Assembly (NCBI GenBank): GCA_039801905.1
Contig: JBDRVQ010000007.1
Span: 1-60,310, forward strand
DNA: 60,310 nucleotides
DNA from: a candidate division WOR-3 bacterium
Lineage (GTDB): Bacteria; Hydrothermota; Tepidihabitantia; Tepidihabitantales; JBDRVQ01
Direction: 5' to 3'
The position numbers and the translations under genes are program-made. Each line of letters begins with the position of its first letter. Position 1 is the stretch's first letter. The notes under the pieces were generated by a model. That model saw only the letters and a list, made by a program, of their open reading frames with translations. It was not told the DNA's origin and ran no database searches. This document shows, piece by piece, positions 1 through 8,632 of this stretch.

Positions 1-68
1 ATTGGAGATAAAATCCCCCCTTAAATTAGGGATAAAATGCCGGATAAGAAGTGGGTAGGGGGGTGGTA
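1..68 (+). repeat. Degenerate 12-bp tandem repeat, locus A
   Basis: Successive 12-bp units begin with TAAA, TTAA, TAAA and TAAG at 9, 21, 33 and 45, with a more G-rich fifth unit at 57-68. The array continues off the left edge. Read in one frame (8-55) the units give I-K-S-P, L-K-L-G, I-K-C-R, I-R-S-G and then a stop, the same tetrapeptide logic as the arrays near 15.1 kb and 58.1 kb. It is followed by a G-rich tract. No convincing gene lies between 1 and 264. Confidence 0.5.
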
Positions 69-159
69 GGGGAGGCGGTGGTGGGGCTCACTTCAATTTA
101 ACCTAAAATAATTAAGTTATTGGAAATGCGAAACTTAAAAGAAAGACCCTTCTTTTAAT

Positions 160-179
160 AGGCGACTTTTATGTCGCCT
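160..179. other. Short perfect hairpin upstream of recG
   Basis: AGGCGAC and GTCGCCT form a 7-bp perfect stem with a 6-nt loop. A T-rich stretch follows about 10 nt later (190-197), so it might end a transcript entering from the left, but the T-tract is not adjacent and the call is weak. The rest of 88-264 shows nothing I can name. Confidence 0.3.
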
Positions 180-264
180 GAATAACATTCCTTTTTTCCC
201 GGGAGAAGGGGCAAAGAGAACTAATATACTTTCCCAAAGGAATATCCGAAGGTCAGAATTTTTC

Positions 265-292
265 TTGATTTATTGAGATTTGGGTCTATAAT
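265..292 (+). promoter_or_regulatory. Promoter of recG
   Basis: TTGATT (265-270), a 16-bp spacer, then TATAAT (287-292). The -10 box ends 6 nt before the ATG at 299, so transcription should begin at about the start codon (leaderless). Confidence 0.8.
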
Positions 293-298
293 GAAATG

Positions 299-2398
299 AT
301 GCCCCAACTTTCCGGCAAGTTCGCAAAATGGAAGGATGTAGAATTTGACCTCAATTCCCCGGTTCAGTATCTAAAAGGGGTCGGACCAAAAAGGGCATAC
401 TATTTTAAGAAGATTGGGATAGAAAAGATTAAAGACCTCATCTTCCTCCTCCCCCGAAGATATTTAGACCGAAAAAATCTCCGCCCCATCCGAGAATTGA
501 AAGTCGGCGAAGAAGGAACAGTGATCGGTAAGGTTTTAGCCAGTGGGGTAGAAAAGACCTTAAAGAAGGGAGAAGTGGTAAGAATCGCTGTTGGCGACCA
601 AACCGGTATTTTGTATGTCACCTGGTTCAACCGCCCCGATCTAAAAAACACCTTCCGGATAAATCAGGAAGTAATCCTTTCCGGACCAGTCTCCTATTTT
701 AGGGGGAAGTCAATGGTCAACCCCTATTACGAAATTATGGAAGAAGGAAAGGAAGAATATAACTACTGCGGCGCCATCATCCCCATCTATCCCTTAACCG
801 AAAACTTATCCCTCTGGGATATCCGCCGCACGATGCGCCAGGCACTCCAAATTGCCCAACCCCTATTAAGAGAAACCCTGCCCAAAAAGATTCTAAAAAA
901 TTATTCCTTCCCTTCCCTCCCTGCCACCCTAAATTCCCTCCACTTCCCAGAGACGATGGAAGAGACGATAAAGGCAAGGGAGAGGTTGGTTTATGAAGAG
1001 TTCTTCTATTTTGAATGCCTCTTGGCATTGAATAAGAAGCGAAAGAAAGAAGATGCCCCAATTCTTAGCAATCAGGAGAGATTGACCAAGAGTTTCCTCT
1101 CCCTCCTCCCTTTCCCCCTCACCCAATCCCAAAGGGAAGTGATTAAGGAGATTGAGGATGATTTACAAAAGGGGAAGAGTATGACCCGGCTTTTGCAGGG
1201 TGATGTCGGTTCCGGAAAGACGGTGGTTGCCCTTTACGCGATGGTCTTAGCCTGTGAGAATGAGACCCAAGCCTGCCTCATGGCACCAACCGAAATTTTG
1301 GCAGAGCAGCATTTCTTAAACTGGCATCCCCTTTTGGCGAAGATTGGTATAAAAAGCGCCTTACTCACCGGCAGCACAAAAAAGAAGGAGAAAATCTATG
1401 AAGGGTTGGCAAAGGGAGAGATTGGGATTGTCTTCGGCACCCACGCCCTGATTGAAGAAGATTGCCGGTTTAAGAATCTCGCCTTGGTGATTGTTGACGA
1501 ACAGCACCGGTTTGGGGTGATGCAGCGGGCAAAACTTCTAACGAAAGGGAAATCTCCCCACTTTTTGGTGATGACCGCTACCCCCATCCCCCGCACTTTG
1601 AGTTTAACCCTTTACGGCGACTTAGATATCTCAACCTTAAAGGAGAAACCTCCGGGAAGGAAAAGAATCGTTACCCGTTTAACGAGCGAAGGAAAGAGGG
1701 ATAAAGTCTATGATTTTATCAAAGGGAAGTTAAAGGAAGGGAGGCAGGTCTACATCCTCTGCCCCTTGATTGAAGAGTCGGAGAAGTTGGATTTGGCTTC
1801 GGCGAAGAAGACCTACGAAGAGGTGAAGATAATCTTTAATGATTTTTCGGTTGCCCTCCTCCACGGTCGGATGAGAAGTGAAGAGAGGATGAAGACGATG
1901 GAAGACTTCCGGAAAGGTTTAATCCAAATTTTAGTCACGACCACGGTGATTGAGGTTGGGGTTGATGTGCCCAATGCCACAATCATCTTAATTGAACATC
2001 CGGAGCGATTTGGTCTGGCGCAACTCCACCAGTTGCGGGGTCGGGTCGGTCGGGGGGAAGAAGTTTCTTATTGCATCTTATTGGCACCAGAAAATATCTC
2101 CCCGGAGGCAAAGGAGCGATTGACCCATTTTGAAAAGATGGATGATGGCTTCCTCTTAGCCGAAAAAGACTTGGAACTGAGAGGACCCGGACAATTCTTC
2201 GGTGTCCGCCAGCACGGCTTGCCCGATTTCAAAATCGGCGACCCGATAAAAGAGAAAGAGATCCTCTTCCGGGCAAGAGAGGATGCCTTCGCTATAATTG
2301 AAGAAGACCCAAACTTAGAAAAAGAAGAGAATTGGGTCATTCGGGAGAATATCCCGAAGAGATTTTTGGCGCGGGAGGATTTATTAAAGGTGATATGA
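299..2398 (+). CDS. recG: ATP-dependent DNA helicase RecG
   Basis: Full-length RecG (699 aa), a superfamily 2 helicase that remodels stalled replication forks and Holliday junctions. An N-terminal wedge/OB domain occupies roughly residues 15-150. The helicase core has Walker A GDVGSGKT (about 301-308), the DEQH box in VDEQHRFG, TATPIPRT (motif III) and QLRGRVGRG (motif VI). There are two adjacent ATGs, at 296 and 299. I chose 299 because the -10 box ends at 292 and there is no Shine-Dalgarno, so a leaderless start fits the second one better. Its stop overlaps the next start as ATGA, indicating translational coupling with the DUF4837 lipoprotein. Confidence 0.96.
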   Translation: MPQLSGKFAKWKDVEFDLNSPVQYLKGVGPKRAYYFKKIGIEKIKDLIFLLPRRYLDRKNLRPIRELKVGEEGTVIGKVLASGVEKTLKKGEVVRIAVGDQTGILYVTWFNRPDLKNTFRINQEVILSGPVSYFRGKSMVNPYYEIMEEGKEEYNYCGAIIPIYPLTENLSLWDIRRTMRQALQIAQPLLRETLPKKILKNYSFPSLPATLNSLHFPETMEETIKARERLVYEEFFYFECLLALNKKRKKEDAPILSNQERLTKSFLSLLPFPLTQSQREVIKEIEDDLQKGKSMTRLLQGDVGSGKTVVALYAMVLACENETQACLMAPTEILAEQHFLNWHPLLAKIGIKSALLTGSTKKKEKIYEGLAKGEIGIVFGTHALIEEDCRFKNLALVIVDEQHRFGVMQRAKLLTKGKSPHFLVMTATPIPRTLSLTLYGDLDISTLKEKPPGRKRIVTRLTSEGKRDKVYDFIKGKLKEGRQVYILCPLIEESEKLDLASAKKTYEEVKIIFNDFSVALLHGRMRSEERMKTMEDFRKGLIQILVTTTVIEVGVDVPNATIILIEHPERFGLAQLHQLRGRVGRGEEVSYCILLAPENISPEAKERLTHFEKMDDGFLLAEKDLELRGPGQFFGVRQHGLPDFKIGDPIKEKEILFRAREDAFAIIEEDPNLEKEENWVIRENIPKRFLAREDLLKVI

Positions 2399-3375
2399 GA
2401 AAGAGATTCGCTTCTCTTTTTATTCTTGCTTTTTTCTCCTGCACCCCCCTGCCCGAGGTGATTGGCAGGTTATTTGATGTCTATGTCTTAACCAACTATT
2501 CCGAGATGATAAAGGATACCCTATCCCTAATCTTAGAAGAAGAGATTCTCACCCCCCAACCGGAGAAAATCTTCCGCCTCCGCTATCGCCCCCTCTCCCA
2601 ATTCGCCGTCTATGCCCAATTCCCCAATCTCTTACTCATCGGCACCCCTTTTGATACCATCATCCGAGATTTCCTTGGGGAGAAAAGGGAGATTGTGGCG
2701 AAGGAGACCTTTGCCTTCTTCACCATAAAGGAAGAGAAGAAAGGGAAAAAACTCCACCAATTCTTCATCTTTGTCGCTGCGGATAAAGAGAAGTTGTGCC
2801 GGGGGCTTATTAGATATAAAGATAGGATAAGATATTCCTTGGAAGAAGAGATTAAAGAACGGATCTTCTCCCTCACCTATACCCGAGGGGAGAATGAAAA
2901 GATAAAAGAGAGGCTTGAGACCAATTACCATTTCTCCTTAAAGGTACCGAAGGGATTTCAATTGTCAGAAAAATATGCCGCCGGCAACTTCCTCTATCTC
3001 TTCACCCATTATCCGGACCGGAGCATCTTCATCTACTGGTCGGATGGGGAGAAGGAGTTAAACCCTTTTGATTTAATCACCCTCCGGGATAGCCTAACCT
3101 ACTTATATTACGATGGTGATTATGTTGCCCGAAAATATACTACCTACCAGGAGACAAAATTCTTTGGTCTTCCCGCGATTAAAATCCAGGGTGTCTGGCA
3201 GAATGATAAAGAGATAATCGGTGGTCCTTTTATCTCTTATGCCTTTAATTACAAGGGAAAGTTCTATCTCCTTGACGGCACCCTCTTCAATCCCGGAAAG
3301 AGAAAGTTAAATAACCTCTTCCAACTCTCGGTAATTCTTCTCACCTTCCAACCAGAAGGTGGAGAAAAGAATTAA
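2395..3375 (+). CDS. DUF4837 family lipoprotein
   Basis: 326-aa protein starting at the ATG that overlaps the recG stop by 4 nt; this start places a lipoprotein signal (hydrophobic FASLFILAFF followed by a Ser-Cys lipobox near residue 16) right at the N-terminus. The mature part resembles DUF4837: a conserved L-P-x-x-x-G start, a middle block ending in a YTRG segment, and a C-terminal block with GGPF...Y.F...YLLDG.LF.PGK. The family is known mainly from Bacteroidota and relatives, is anchored in the envelope, and has no established function. Family assignment is from memory of its pattern and is moderately sure; that it is a lipoprotein is well supported. Confidence 0.75.
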   Translation: MRKRFASLFILAFFSCTPLPEVIGRLFDVYVLTNYSEMIKDTLSLILEEEILTPQPEKIFRLRYRPLSQFAVYAQFPNLLLIGTPFDTIIRDFLGEKREIVAKETFAFFTIKEEKKGKKLHQFFIFVAADKEKLCRGLIRYKDRIRYSLEEEIKERIFSLTYTRGENEKIKERLETNYHFSLKVPKGFQLSEKYAAGNFLYLFTHYPDRSIFIYWSDGEKELNPFDLITLRDSLTYLYYDGDYVARKYTTYQETKFFGLPAIKIQGVWQNDKEIIGGPFISYAFNYKGKFYLLDGTLFNPGKRKLNNLFQLSVILLTFQPEGGEKN

Positions 3376-3420
3376 ACCTTTAAGACTTTAATCACCTACC
3401 TTCTTTGGAAAATAAAGAAA

Positions 3421-4533
3421 CTATATCTCTATCCCGTAGATGCGGGTCTTCTTGTATAATTTACAACCCCACATCTCAATCGGGCGGATGATTGCTAAGT
3501 TATCTTCTAAGATCTGGGAGACCTCTCCCCATTTATAACCCAACCTCTTTGCCCCTTCAAAGGTCTCATAGTATAATAAGGCATCAAGCCCTAAGTTATG
3601 AAACTTCTTCTTCACCCCCAATGCCCAGAGCCTTGCCGCATCAATTCTCTTCTTATAGATTAAGAACTTCAAAAAGCCAAAGGGAAAAAGCCTGCCGTTC
3701 AATCTTTTTAAGACCTGATTGTAATCCGGCAATGCCAAACTGACCCCCGCCGCTTCTCCATCAACTTCCACAATCGGCAACAATTCGGAAACGGCAATCG
3801 GCTTCAATTTCCTTCCCAAATACTTAAATTCGGCATCGGTCAGGGGGGCAAAGTCCCAATTTTCCGACCAGGCATCATTATAAATCTCTTTAATCAAATA
3901 AATCTCCTTATCCAATCTCTTCAAATCAATCCTTCGCACCCTGATATTCTTCTTCTCCTTTAAGTAGTTTAATACCCTCTTTAACTTCTCCGGGACCTCT
4001 TGGTCGGTGCGAATAGCGTAGGCATAAAAATCCTTCTCCTTTCTCATTCCGTACCTCTCGCAGAATTCCAAATAGTAAGGAGGGTTATAGGACATCTTTA
4101 AGACCGGTGGCGAATCAAAACCTTCCAGAAGAAATCCGCATTCGTCATAAAGACCGGGGTTAGCCGGACCGACCATCTTTTCCATCCCCTTCTTCTTCAG
4201 ATCTTCCCGCACTTGGTCAAAAAGGGCAGCGGCAATCTCGTAATCGGCAAAAGCCTCAAAGAAACCGAAATAGCCAACCTTTTTTTGATGATAGTCATTG
4301 TAATTATAGTCAATAATGGAGGCGACCCGCCCCACAACCTGCCCTCCCTTTTTCGCTAAGAAAAGTTCCCTCTCCGCATGGGAAAAGAACGGATTCTTCT
4401 TCACATCAAGCGTTTCCGCCATCTCCGAGATTAAAGGCGGAACCCAATTCTTATCCCCTTTATATAACTTAAAAGGGAGAAGGATAAATTCCCTTAATTC
4501 CTTTTTCGTCTCAACCCTTTTTACCTCAATCAT
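3421..4533 (-). CDS. GNAT-fold acyltransferase resembling bacterial ceramide synthase (bCerS/YghO-like)
   Basis: 370-aa soluble protein of the YghO/bCerS-like acyltransferase type: an N-terminal domain with a conserved W-V-P-P segment near residue 31, a GNAT-like core containing GRVASIIDYNYN, then GPANPGLYDECG, FDSPPVLKMSYNPPYY and YGMRKEKDFYAY. In Caulobacter a member of this group acylates the sphingoid base made by Spt. Its start overlaps the stop of the spt-like gene upstream as ATGA, so the two are almost certainly co-translated, which is the main reason to prefer the ceramide-synthase reading over a generic N-acetyltransferase. No ceramide reductase is in the window. The gene ends 45 nt from the convergent DUF4837 gene. 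Confidence 0.7.
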   Translation of the reverse strand: MIEVKRVETKKELREFILLPFKLYKGDKNWVPPLISEMAETLDVKKNPFFSHAERELFLAKKGGQVVGRVASIIDYNYNDYHQKKVGYFGFFEAFADYEIAAALFDQVREDLKKKGMEKMVGPANPGLYDECGFLLEGFDSPPVLKMSYNPPYYLEFCERYGMRKEKDFYAYAIRTDQEVPEKLKRVLNYLKEKKNIRVRRIDLKRLDKEIYLIKEIYNDAWSENWDFAPLTDAEFKYLGRKLKPIAVSELLPIVEVDGEAAGVSLALPDYNQVLKRLNGRLFPFGFLKFLIYKKRIDAARLWALGVKKKFHNLGLDALLYYETFEGAKRLGYKWGEVSQILEDNLAIIRPIEMWGCKLYKKTRIYGIEI

Positions 4534-5717
4534 CCAATTATCCCCATCTTCTTCCCAACCTTCTCAAAAATTTCCAATGCCCGGTCCAAATCCTCATCGG
4601 TGTGGGTTGCCATATAACTGGTGCGGATTAAGGAACGTCCGGAAGGAACCGCGGGCGGGATTACCGGATTGGTAAAAAGCCCCGCCTCATAAAGATTATG
4701 CCAAAATTGGATGGTCTTATAGTCGTCACCGATAATAATGGGGATGATTGGCGTGCAACTATTTCCAATATTATAACCCATCCCTTTTAACCCTTTAAGC
4801 ATCTTATTCGTATTCCGCCACAACCTTTCCCTCCTTTCCGGTTCGTTCTTTATTATCTCCAAGGCAGCAAGAACCGTCGCCACCGCCGGGGGCGGGATAC
4901 TGGCAGAAAAGATTAAAGAGCGGGCTTGGTGGCGGATAAAGGTGATCACCCTCTTTTCCCCAACGACAAAACCACCGATGGTGGCGAAGGACTTAGAGAA
5001 TGTGCCCATAATCAAATCTACTTCCTCCTCCAAACCAAAATGTTCCGCCGTGCCTCTTCCATTCTTCCCCAAGACCCCAACCGCATGGGCATCATCAACC
5101 ATCACCCGACAGTTATATTTCCTCGCTAACCGGCAAATCTCCGGCAGGTTGGCAATATCCCCTTCCATACTGAAAACCCCATCCACGATAATCAACTTCC
5201 CTTTCTCCTTCGGAATCCCTTTTAATACCTTTTCCAAGTCTTCCATATCATTATGAATAAATCTCTTCACCTGACCGAAGGATAATTGACAACCGTCAAC
5301 GATTGAGGCGTGGTCAAGTTTATCCGTAATGGCACAATCTCCCCTCCGCACCAAAGCCGAGATCACCCCTAAGTTAGTCTGAAAGCCGGTTGAGAAGACA
5401 ATACAATCCTCTTTCTTAAAAAATTCCGCCAGATTTCTCTCCAACTCCTCGTGTAAGTCTAAAGTGCCGTTTAAGAAACGAGAACCCGTGCAACCGGTGC
5501 CGTATTTCGCAATCGCCGCGATTGCCCTCTCTTTCAACTTTGGGTGGTTGGTGAGTCCCAAATAGTTATTGGAACCGAACATCAGAAGTCTCTTCCCTTT
5601 GATTACCACCTCCCGGTCGGGTTCGGATTGGATGGGTTGGAAATAGGGATAGAAACCAGTCTTCTTTGCCCTCTCTACAATTGGATAGTACTCATAACAC
5701 TTGTCAAATAAGTCCAT
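4530..5717 (-). CDS. spt: Serine palmitoyltransferase-like alpha-oxoamine synthase
   Basis: 395-aa PLP enzyme of the alpha-oxoamine synthase family (Spt, KBL, BioF, HemA), which condenses an amino acid with an acyl thioester. Visible: GSRFLNG (78-84), LDHAS with PLP-stacking His136, VDDAH (Asp209, His211), and the Schiff-base Lys242 in GTFSKSFA. The C-terminal IPPAVPSGRSLIRTSYM and ATHTDEDLD segments match bacterial Spt better than KBL or BioF, as I recall them. With the overlapping bCerS-like gene this predicts 3-ketodihydrosphingosine synthesis. The start is set at the ATG at 5717: a TTGACT-N16-TAAAAT promoter ends 5 nt before it, whereas an ATG at 5756 lies upstream of that promoter and has no ribosome site. 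KBL activity is the main alternative. Confidence 0.8.
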   Translation of the reverse strand: MDLFDKCYEYYPIVERAKKTGFYPYFQPIQSEPDREVVIKGKRLLMFGSNNYLGLTNHPKLKERAIAAIAKYGTGCTGSRFLNGTLDLHEELERNLAEFFKKEDCIVFSTGFQTNLGVISALVRRGDCAITDKLDHASIVDGCQLSFGQVKRFIHNDMEDLEKVLKGIPKEKGKLIIVDGVFSMEGDIANLPEICRLARKYNCRVMVDDAHAVGVLGKNGRGTAEHFGLEEEVDLIMGTFSKSFATIGGFVVGEKRVITFIRHQARSLIFSASIPPPAVATVLAALEIIKNEPERRERLWRNTNKMLKGLKGMGYNIGNSCTPIIPIIIGDDYKTIQFWHNLYEAGLFTNPVIPPAVPSGRSLIRTSYMATHTDEDLDRALEIFEKVGKKMGIIG

Positions 5718-5722
5718 AACCG

Positions 5723-5750
5723 ATTTTATCTTTTCAGTGAGAAAAGTCAA
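5723..5750 (-). promoter_or_regulatory. Promoter of the spt-bCerS operon
   Basis: On the minus strand, TTGACT (5750-5745), 16 bp, TAAAAT (5728-5723), then 5 nt to the ATG at 5717. It implies a leaderless message and rules out the ATG at 5756. It lies close beside the promoter of the divergent glycosyltransferase. Confidence 0.8.
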
Positions 5751-5758
5751 TATCATTC

Positions 5759-5786
5759 TTGAAAAGGAGCCTTTTTCTCTTATAAT
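5759..5786 (+). promoter_or_regulatory. Promoter of the GT-C glycosyltransferase gene
   Basis: TTGAAA (5759-5764), 16 bp, TATAAT (5781-5786), then 5 nt to the GTG start at 5792; leaderless geometry with a GTG codon. Confidence 0.75.
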
Positions 5787-5791
5787 TTTTC

Positions 5792-8065
5792 GTGCCGAAA
5801 GACTCCCCCAAAGAGAGAAAGATTATTATCTTTATTAGTCTTCTCCTTCTTTTCCTTTCTGGTTTCTTAAATTACTCTTCTCCCTACTTTTATGGGGAGA
5901 GTTGGCGAATCTTTCTTCACCTGCCAAAAATGAGCAAAGAAATCTCTTTTTCTGTTTGGTGGTTAATCATCGGCTTACCCTTACTTCTCTTCTTTTCCGC
6001 CCTACGCTTTCCCAATTTTAGAAAGATATTAAAGGCACTCCCCCGGCAAAAAAATCTCCCCCTCTTTCTATTTTTTACCCTTCTCTTCGCCTTCTCTCTT
6101 TTTCCCTGGGAATACTCTTGGGTCCGACCCAGTAAATCCCATCTTACCATCTATCTCATCTTGGGTAGTGTCGGCTTAATTTTTTTGCTCATTGGGATTT
6201 ATCCGAAACTAAAATTCTTAGAGGAATTTTCCAATAAATTCCTTCTCTGGTTAATGAACCTCAATCAAAAAACCTTTATCCTTCTCTCTTCCCTTCTCCT
6301 ATTTATTATCTCTAACCTCGTCTCTTTTCTAATCTTTAACCATATTCCCCACATCTCCGATTCCATCGCCCAACTCTTCCAAGGACGGATATTTGCTAAT
6401 GGCAGACTTTATCTCACTTCTCCCCCGTTCCCTGATTTCTTTGATTACGGTCATATTATCAATAATGGCCGCTGGTATTCCCAATACCAATTCCTCCATC
6501 CCCTCTTTTTAATGATTGGTGTGTTAATCAAAGCCCCTTGGCTTATTAATCCCGTTTTGGGCACTTTAACTATTCCCCTCGTCTATCTTCTGGGTAAAGA
6601 AATTTATGACGAAAAGACCGGTCGGTTGGCCGCTCTTTTTACTAGTATCAACCCGGTCATCTTTATGATGTCTGGGGAATATATGAATCATCCCACCTCC
6701 CTACTCTTTGCCACCATTTTCTTCCTTTTCTTTTTCCGCGCCCAAAGGGAAAAAAAATTATCCCAAGGTTTAATTGCTGGTATCGCCTTAGGTCTGGTTG
6801 CCAATTGCCGGGTCTACACCGCAATCCTAATCGGCATCCCTTTCTTCTTTTATGCCCTTTATCTAATAAAGAAAGAACCCCGTTCTCTCTTCACCTTTCT
6901 CATTATGCTCTTTTCCTTTCTCGGAGTTGCCGCTCTCAATCTCCTTTACAATTGGCTTACCAATGGCAATCCCTTCCTCTTTGGTTATGTTGTGCGCTGG
7001 GGTCCTGGCCATTCCATCGGCTTTGGTAAAAGTGGTTGGGGAATTAAACATACCCCACTCCGGGGACTAATCAATATTGGCCATGATGGGAACCTCTTAA
7101 ATAAGTTTCTCTTGGAAATTCCCTTTCCCGCCCTTTTTCTCGTCTTTTTCCCCTTCGCCTTGGGGAATAAAAATAGAAGCGATTGGCTTTTTCTTTTAAC
7201 CTTCCTCTCCCTCTGGTTTGGACATTTCTTCTATTGGTTTCACGGCATCGCCTTTGGTGCCCGATTTTTATACGAAGTGGTGCCGGTCTTAATTATCTTA
7301 TTAGTCCGGAGTGGAAAAAATTTAGGTAATCTCATCCGCCGGGCTTGGCACCTCAACATCCCCGATTCTACCATAAACCAATTCTTTGCCCGGACCTTAC
7401 CCCTTCTCTTTTTTCTCTTTCTCTTTATCGGCTTACCACCCCTTCTCCGGATGTATTATAAATATTGGGGGGTTGACCGGAATTTACTCCAAAGGGTGAA
7501 AAAGGAAAAGATTAAAAATGGACTCATCTTCTGTCAAGAATTGGGTGATGCCTTCAATGCCAACCCCATTCACTTAAAGGGTGAGATAATCTATGCCCAG
7601 GACCTGGGTATCTTAAATCCCGCCCTCACCCTTCTCTATCCTAACCGCCATTACTACCAAGGGACAAAAGAAGGGTTAAAACCGTTAAACCTGCCACCAT
7701 TTCCCCAATCGGCATTAAAGAAAATCTTAGATTCCCTCGCTTCCTATTTATCGGAAAGCCTCATTAATCAATACCGAACCGTCATCTGCCCCTTTAAAGA
7801 CCTGCCACCGGAAATTCTTAAAGGGAGCGATAAGTTAACCGACTTTCGGGAAGTGACAATTTCCGTAATGACCCAAAAAAGAACTCTTGACGATTATCTC
7901 CCCGCGCTCCTCTTATGGGTTGTGGGTGATTGCCGCCCCCACTTAGAAATCTTTCGCTACTTGGAAAAGTCTCCTTATTTTGTGGCCGGTCCTTATAAGG
8001 CGAAACGTCTCTGGCAGAGTAGTGACAATCGGGCACTAATCGCCGAAATCAACTTCGCGGAATAG
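5792..8065 (+). CDS. Polytopic GT-C (ArnT/PMT-like, GT39-type) glycosyltransferase
   Basis: 757-aa integral membrane protein with about a dozen hydrophobic segments in the first 560 residues and a soluble C-terminal domain of about 200 residues. After a membrane segment near residue 170 comes HIPHISDSIAQ, where an Asp in the first outer loop is the usual catalytic residue of GT-C enzymes that use polyprenyl-phosphate sugars; YSQYQFLHPLFL and the following helices also fit the PMT_2/ArnT pattern. The donor and acceptor cannot be read from sequence. The GTG start follows a promoter by only 5 nt. It is divergent from the spt-like gene, and glycosylation of a lipid head group is possible but only inference. 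Confidence 0.8.
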   Translation: MPKDSPKERKIIIFISLLLLFLSGFLNYSSPYFYGESWRIFLHLPKMSKEISFSVWWLIIGLPLLLFFSALRFPNFRKILKALPRQKNLPLFLFFTLLFAFSLFPWEYSWVRPSKSHLTIYLILGSVGLIFLLIGIYPKLKFLEEFSNKFLLWLMNLNQKTFILLSSLLLFIISNLVSFLIFNHIPHISDSIAQLFQGRIFANGRLYLTSPPFPDFFDYGHIINNGRWYSQYQFLHPLFLMIGVLIKAPWLINPVLGTLTIPLVYLLGKEIYDEKTGRLAALFTSINPVIFMMSGEYMNHPTSLLFATIFFLFFFRAQREKKLSQGLIAGIALGLVANCRVYTAILIGIPFFFYALYLIKKEPRSLFTFLIMLFSFLGVAALNLLYNWLTNGNPFLFGYVVRWGPGHSIGFGKSGWGIKHTPLRGLINIGHDGNLLNKFLLEIPFPALFLVFFPFALGNKNRSDWLFLLTFLSLWFGHFFYWFHGIAFGARFLYEVVPVLIILLVRSGKNLGNLIRRAWHLNIPDSTINQFFARTLPLLFFLFLFIGLPPLLRMYYKYWGVDRNLLQRVKKEKIKNGLIFCQELGDAFNANPIHLKGEIIYAQDLGILNPALTLLYPNRHYYQGTKEGLKPLNLPPFPQSALKKILDSLASYLSESLINQYRTVICPFKDLPPEILKGSDKLTDFREVTISVMTQKRTLDDYLPALLLWVVGDCRPHLEIFRYLEKSPYFVAGPYKAKRLWQSSDNRALIAEINFAE

Positions 8066-8079
8066 ATTTTTAAAGAAAT

Positions 8080-8616
8080 TTACCAAGTGATAGTAATATC
8101 TTCCTTCGGGAAAAAATTTTTCTTAGTGAAATAGACCTTCATCTCTCCTCCCTCTCTTTTTGTGCTGTCCGCCGAATAAGAGATCTTATAGGAAGAAAGA
8201 CTTTCTGGTAGTTCAATCAGAAAATGGGCTAACTTTAATGGTCTACGCCATTTCTGAGTTGTCTTCACAATATACCGTGCCTCCCTACCCCTTAATTTCT
8301 GCTCGTAATAGACAAAAAATGATTTCTCCTCTTGGGGTAAAAAGGAAATCGTCATCACGAGACCACTATCCCTTTTTTGAAAAGATAAGTCCGAAGAGAT
8401 ACTCTCGGGATAAGAATGGAAACTATCCAAAGGAAAGGGATAGAAAAGTTCCGCCCTTATTCTCTCCTTCTTTAAGTTTTTTAGGAAATATTGACCGAAA
8501 ACCGAAACCTTGCCGGGAAGGATTTTTATTCTGACCTCTTCTTGATAGAAATCAATCGGTGGTTTTTCAGTACAGGTAAAAAGAAGAATGGTTAAAGGAA
8601 ATAAGATTTTCTTTAT
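8080..8616 (-). CDS. Small predicted lipoprotein without a canonical start codon
   Basis: An open frame of 178 codons ends at 8080. Its N-terminus reads KKILFPLTILL followed by FTC, a lipoprotein-like signal, and the mature part looks like a secreted beta-rich domain (ELFYPFPLDSFH, MTISFLPQEEKSFF, LIELPESLSSYKI). There is no ATG, GTG or TTG in frame upstream of the signal: an in-frame stop lies at 8641-8643. The most natural start is ATA at 8616-8614, which would give M-K-K-I directly after GGGGGAGAA. Alternatives are a point mutation of ATG to ATA, or a lost G in the G5 run, since one extra G would bring a TTG into frame. It follows the lamin-tail gene by 16 nt. Function unknown. Confidence 0.55.
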   Translation of the reverse strand: MKKILFPLTILLFTCTEKPPIDFYQEEVRIKILPGKVSVFGQYFLKNLKKERIRAELFYPFPLDSFHSYPESISSDLSFQKRDSGLVMTISFLPQEEKSFFVYYEQKLRGREARYIVKTTQKWRRPLKLAHFLIELPESLSSYKISYSADSTKREGGEMKVYFTKKNFFPKEDITITW

Positions 8617-8632
8617 TTCTCCCCCAATTCTC

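Noticed and set aside
5718-5756. Upstream ATG for the spt-like gene
   Set aside because: It lies upstream of the promoter and lacks a ribosome site; the added residues do not resemble Spt N-termini.
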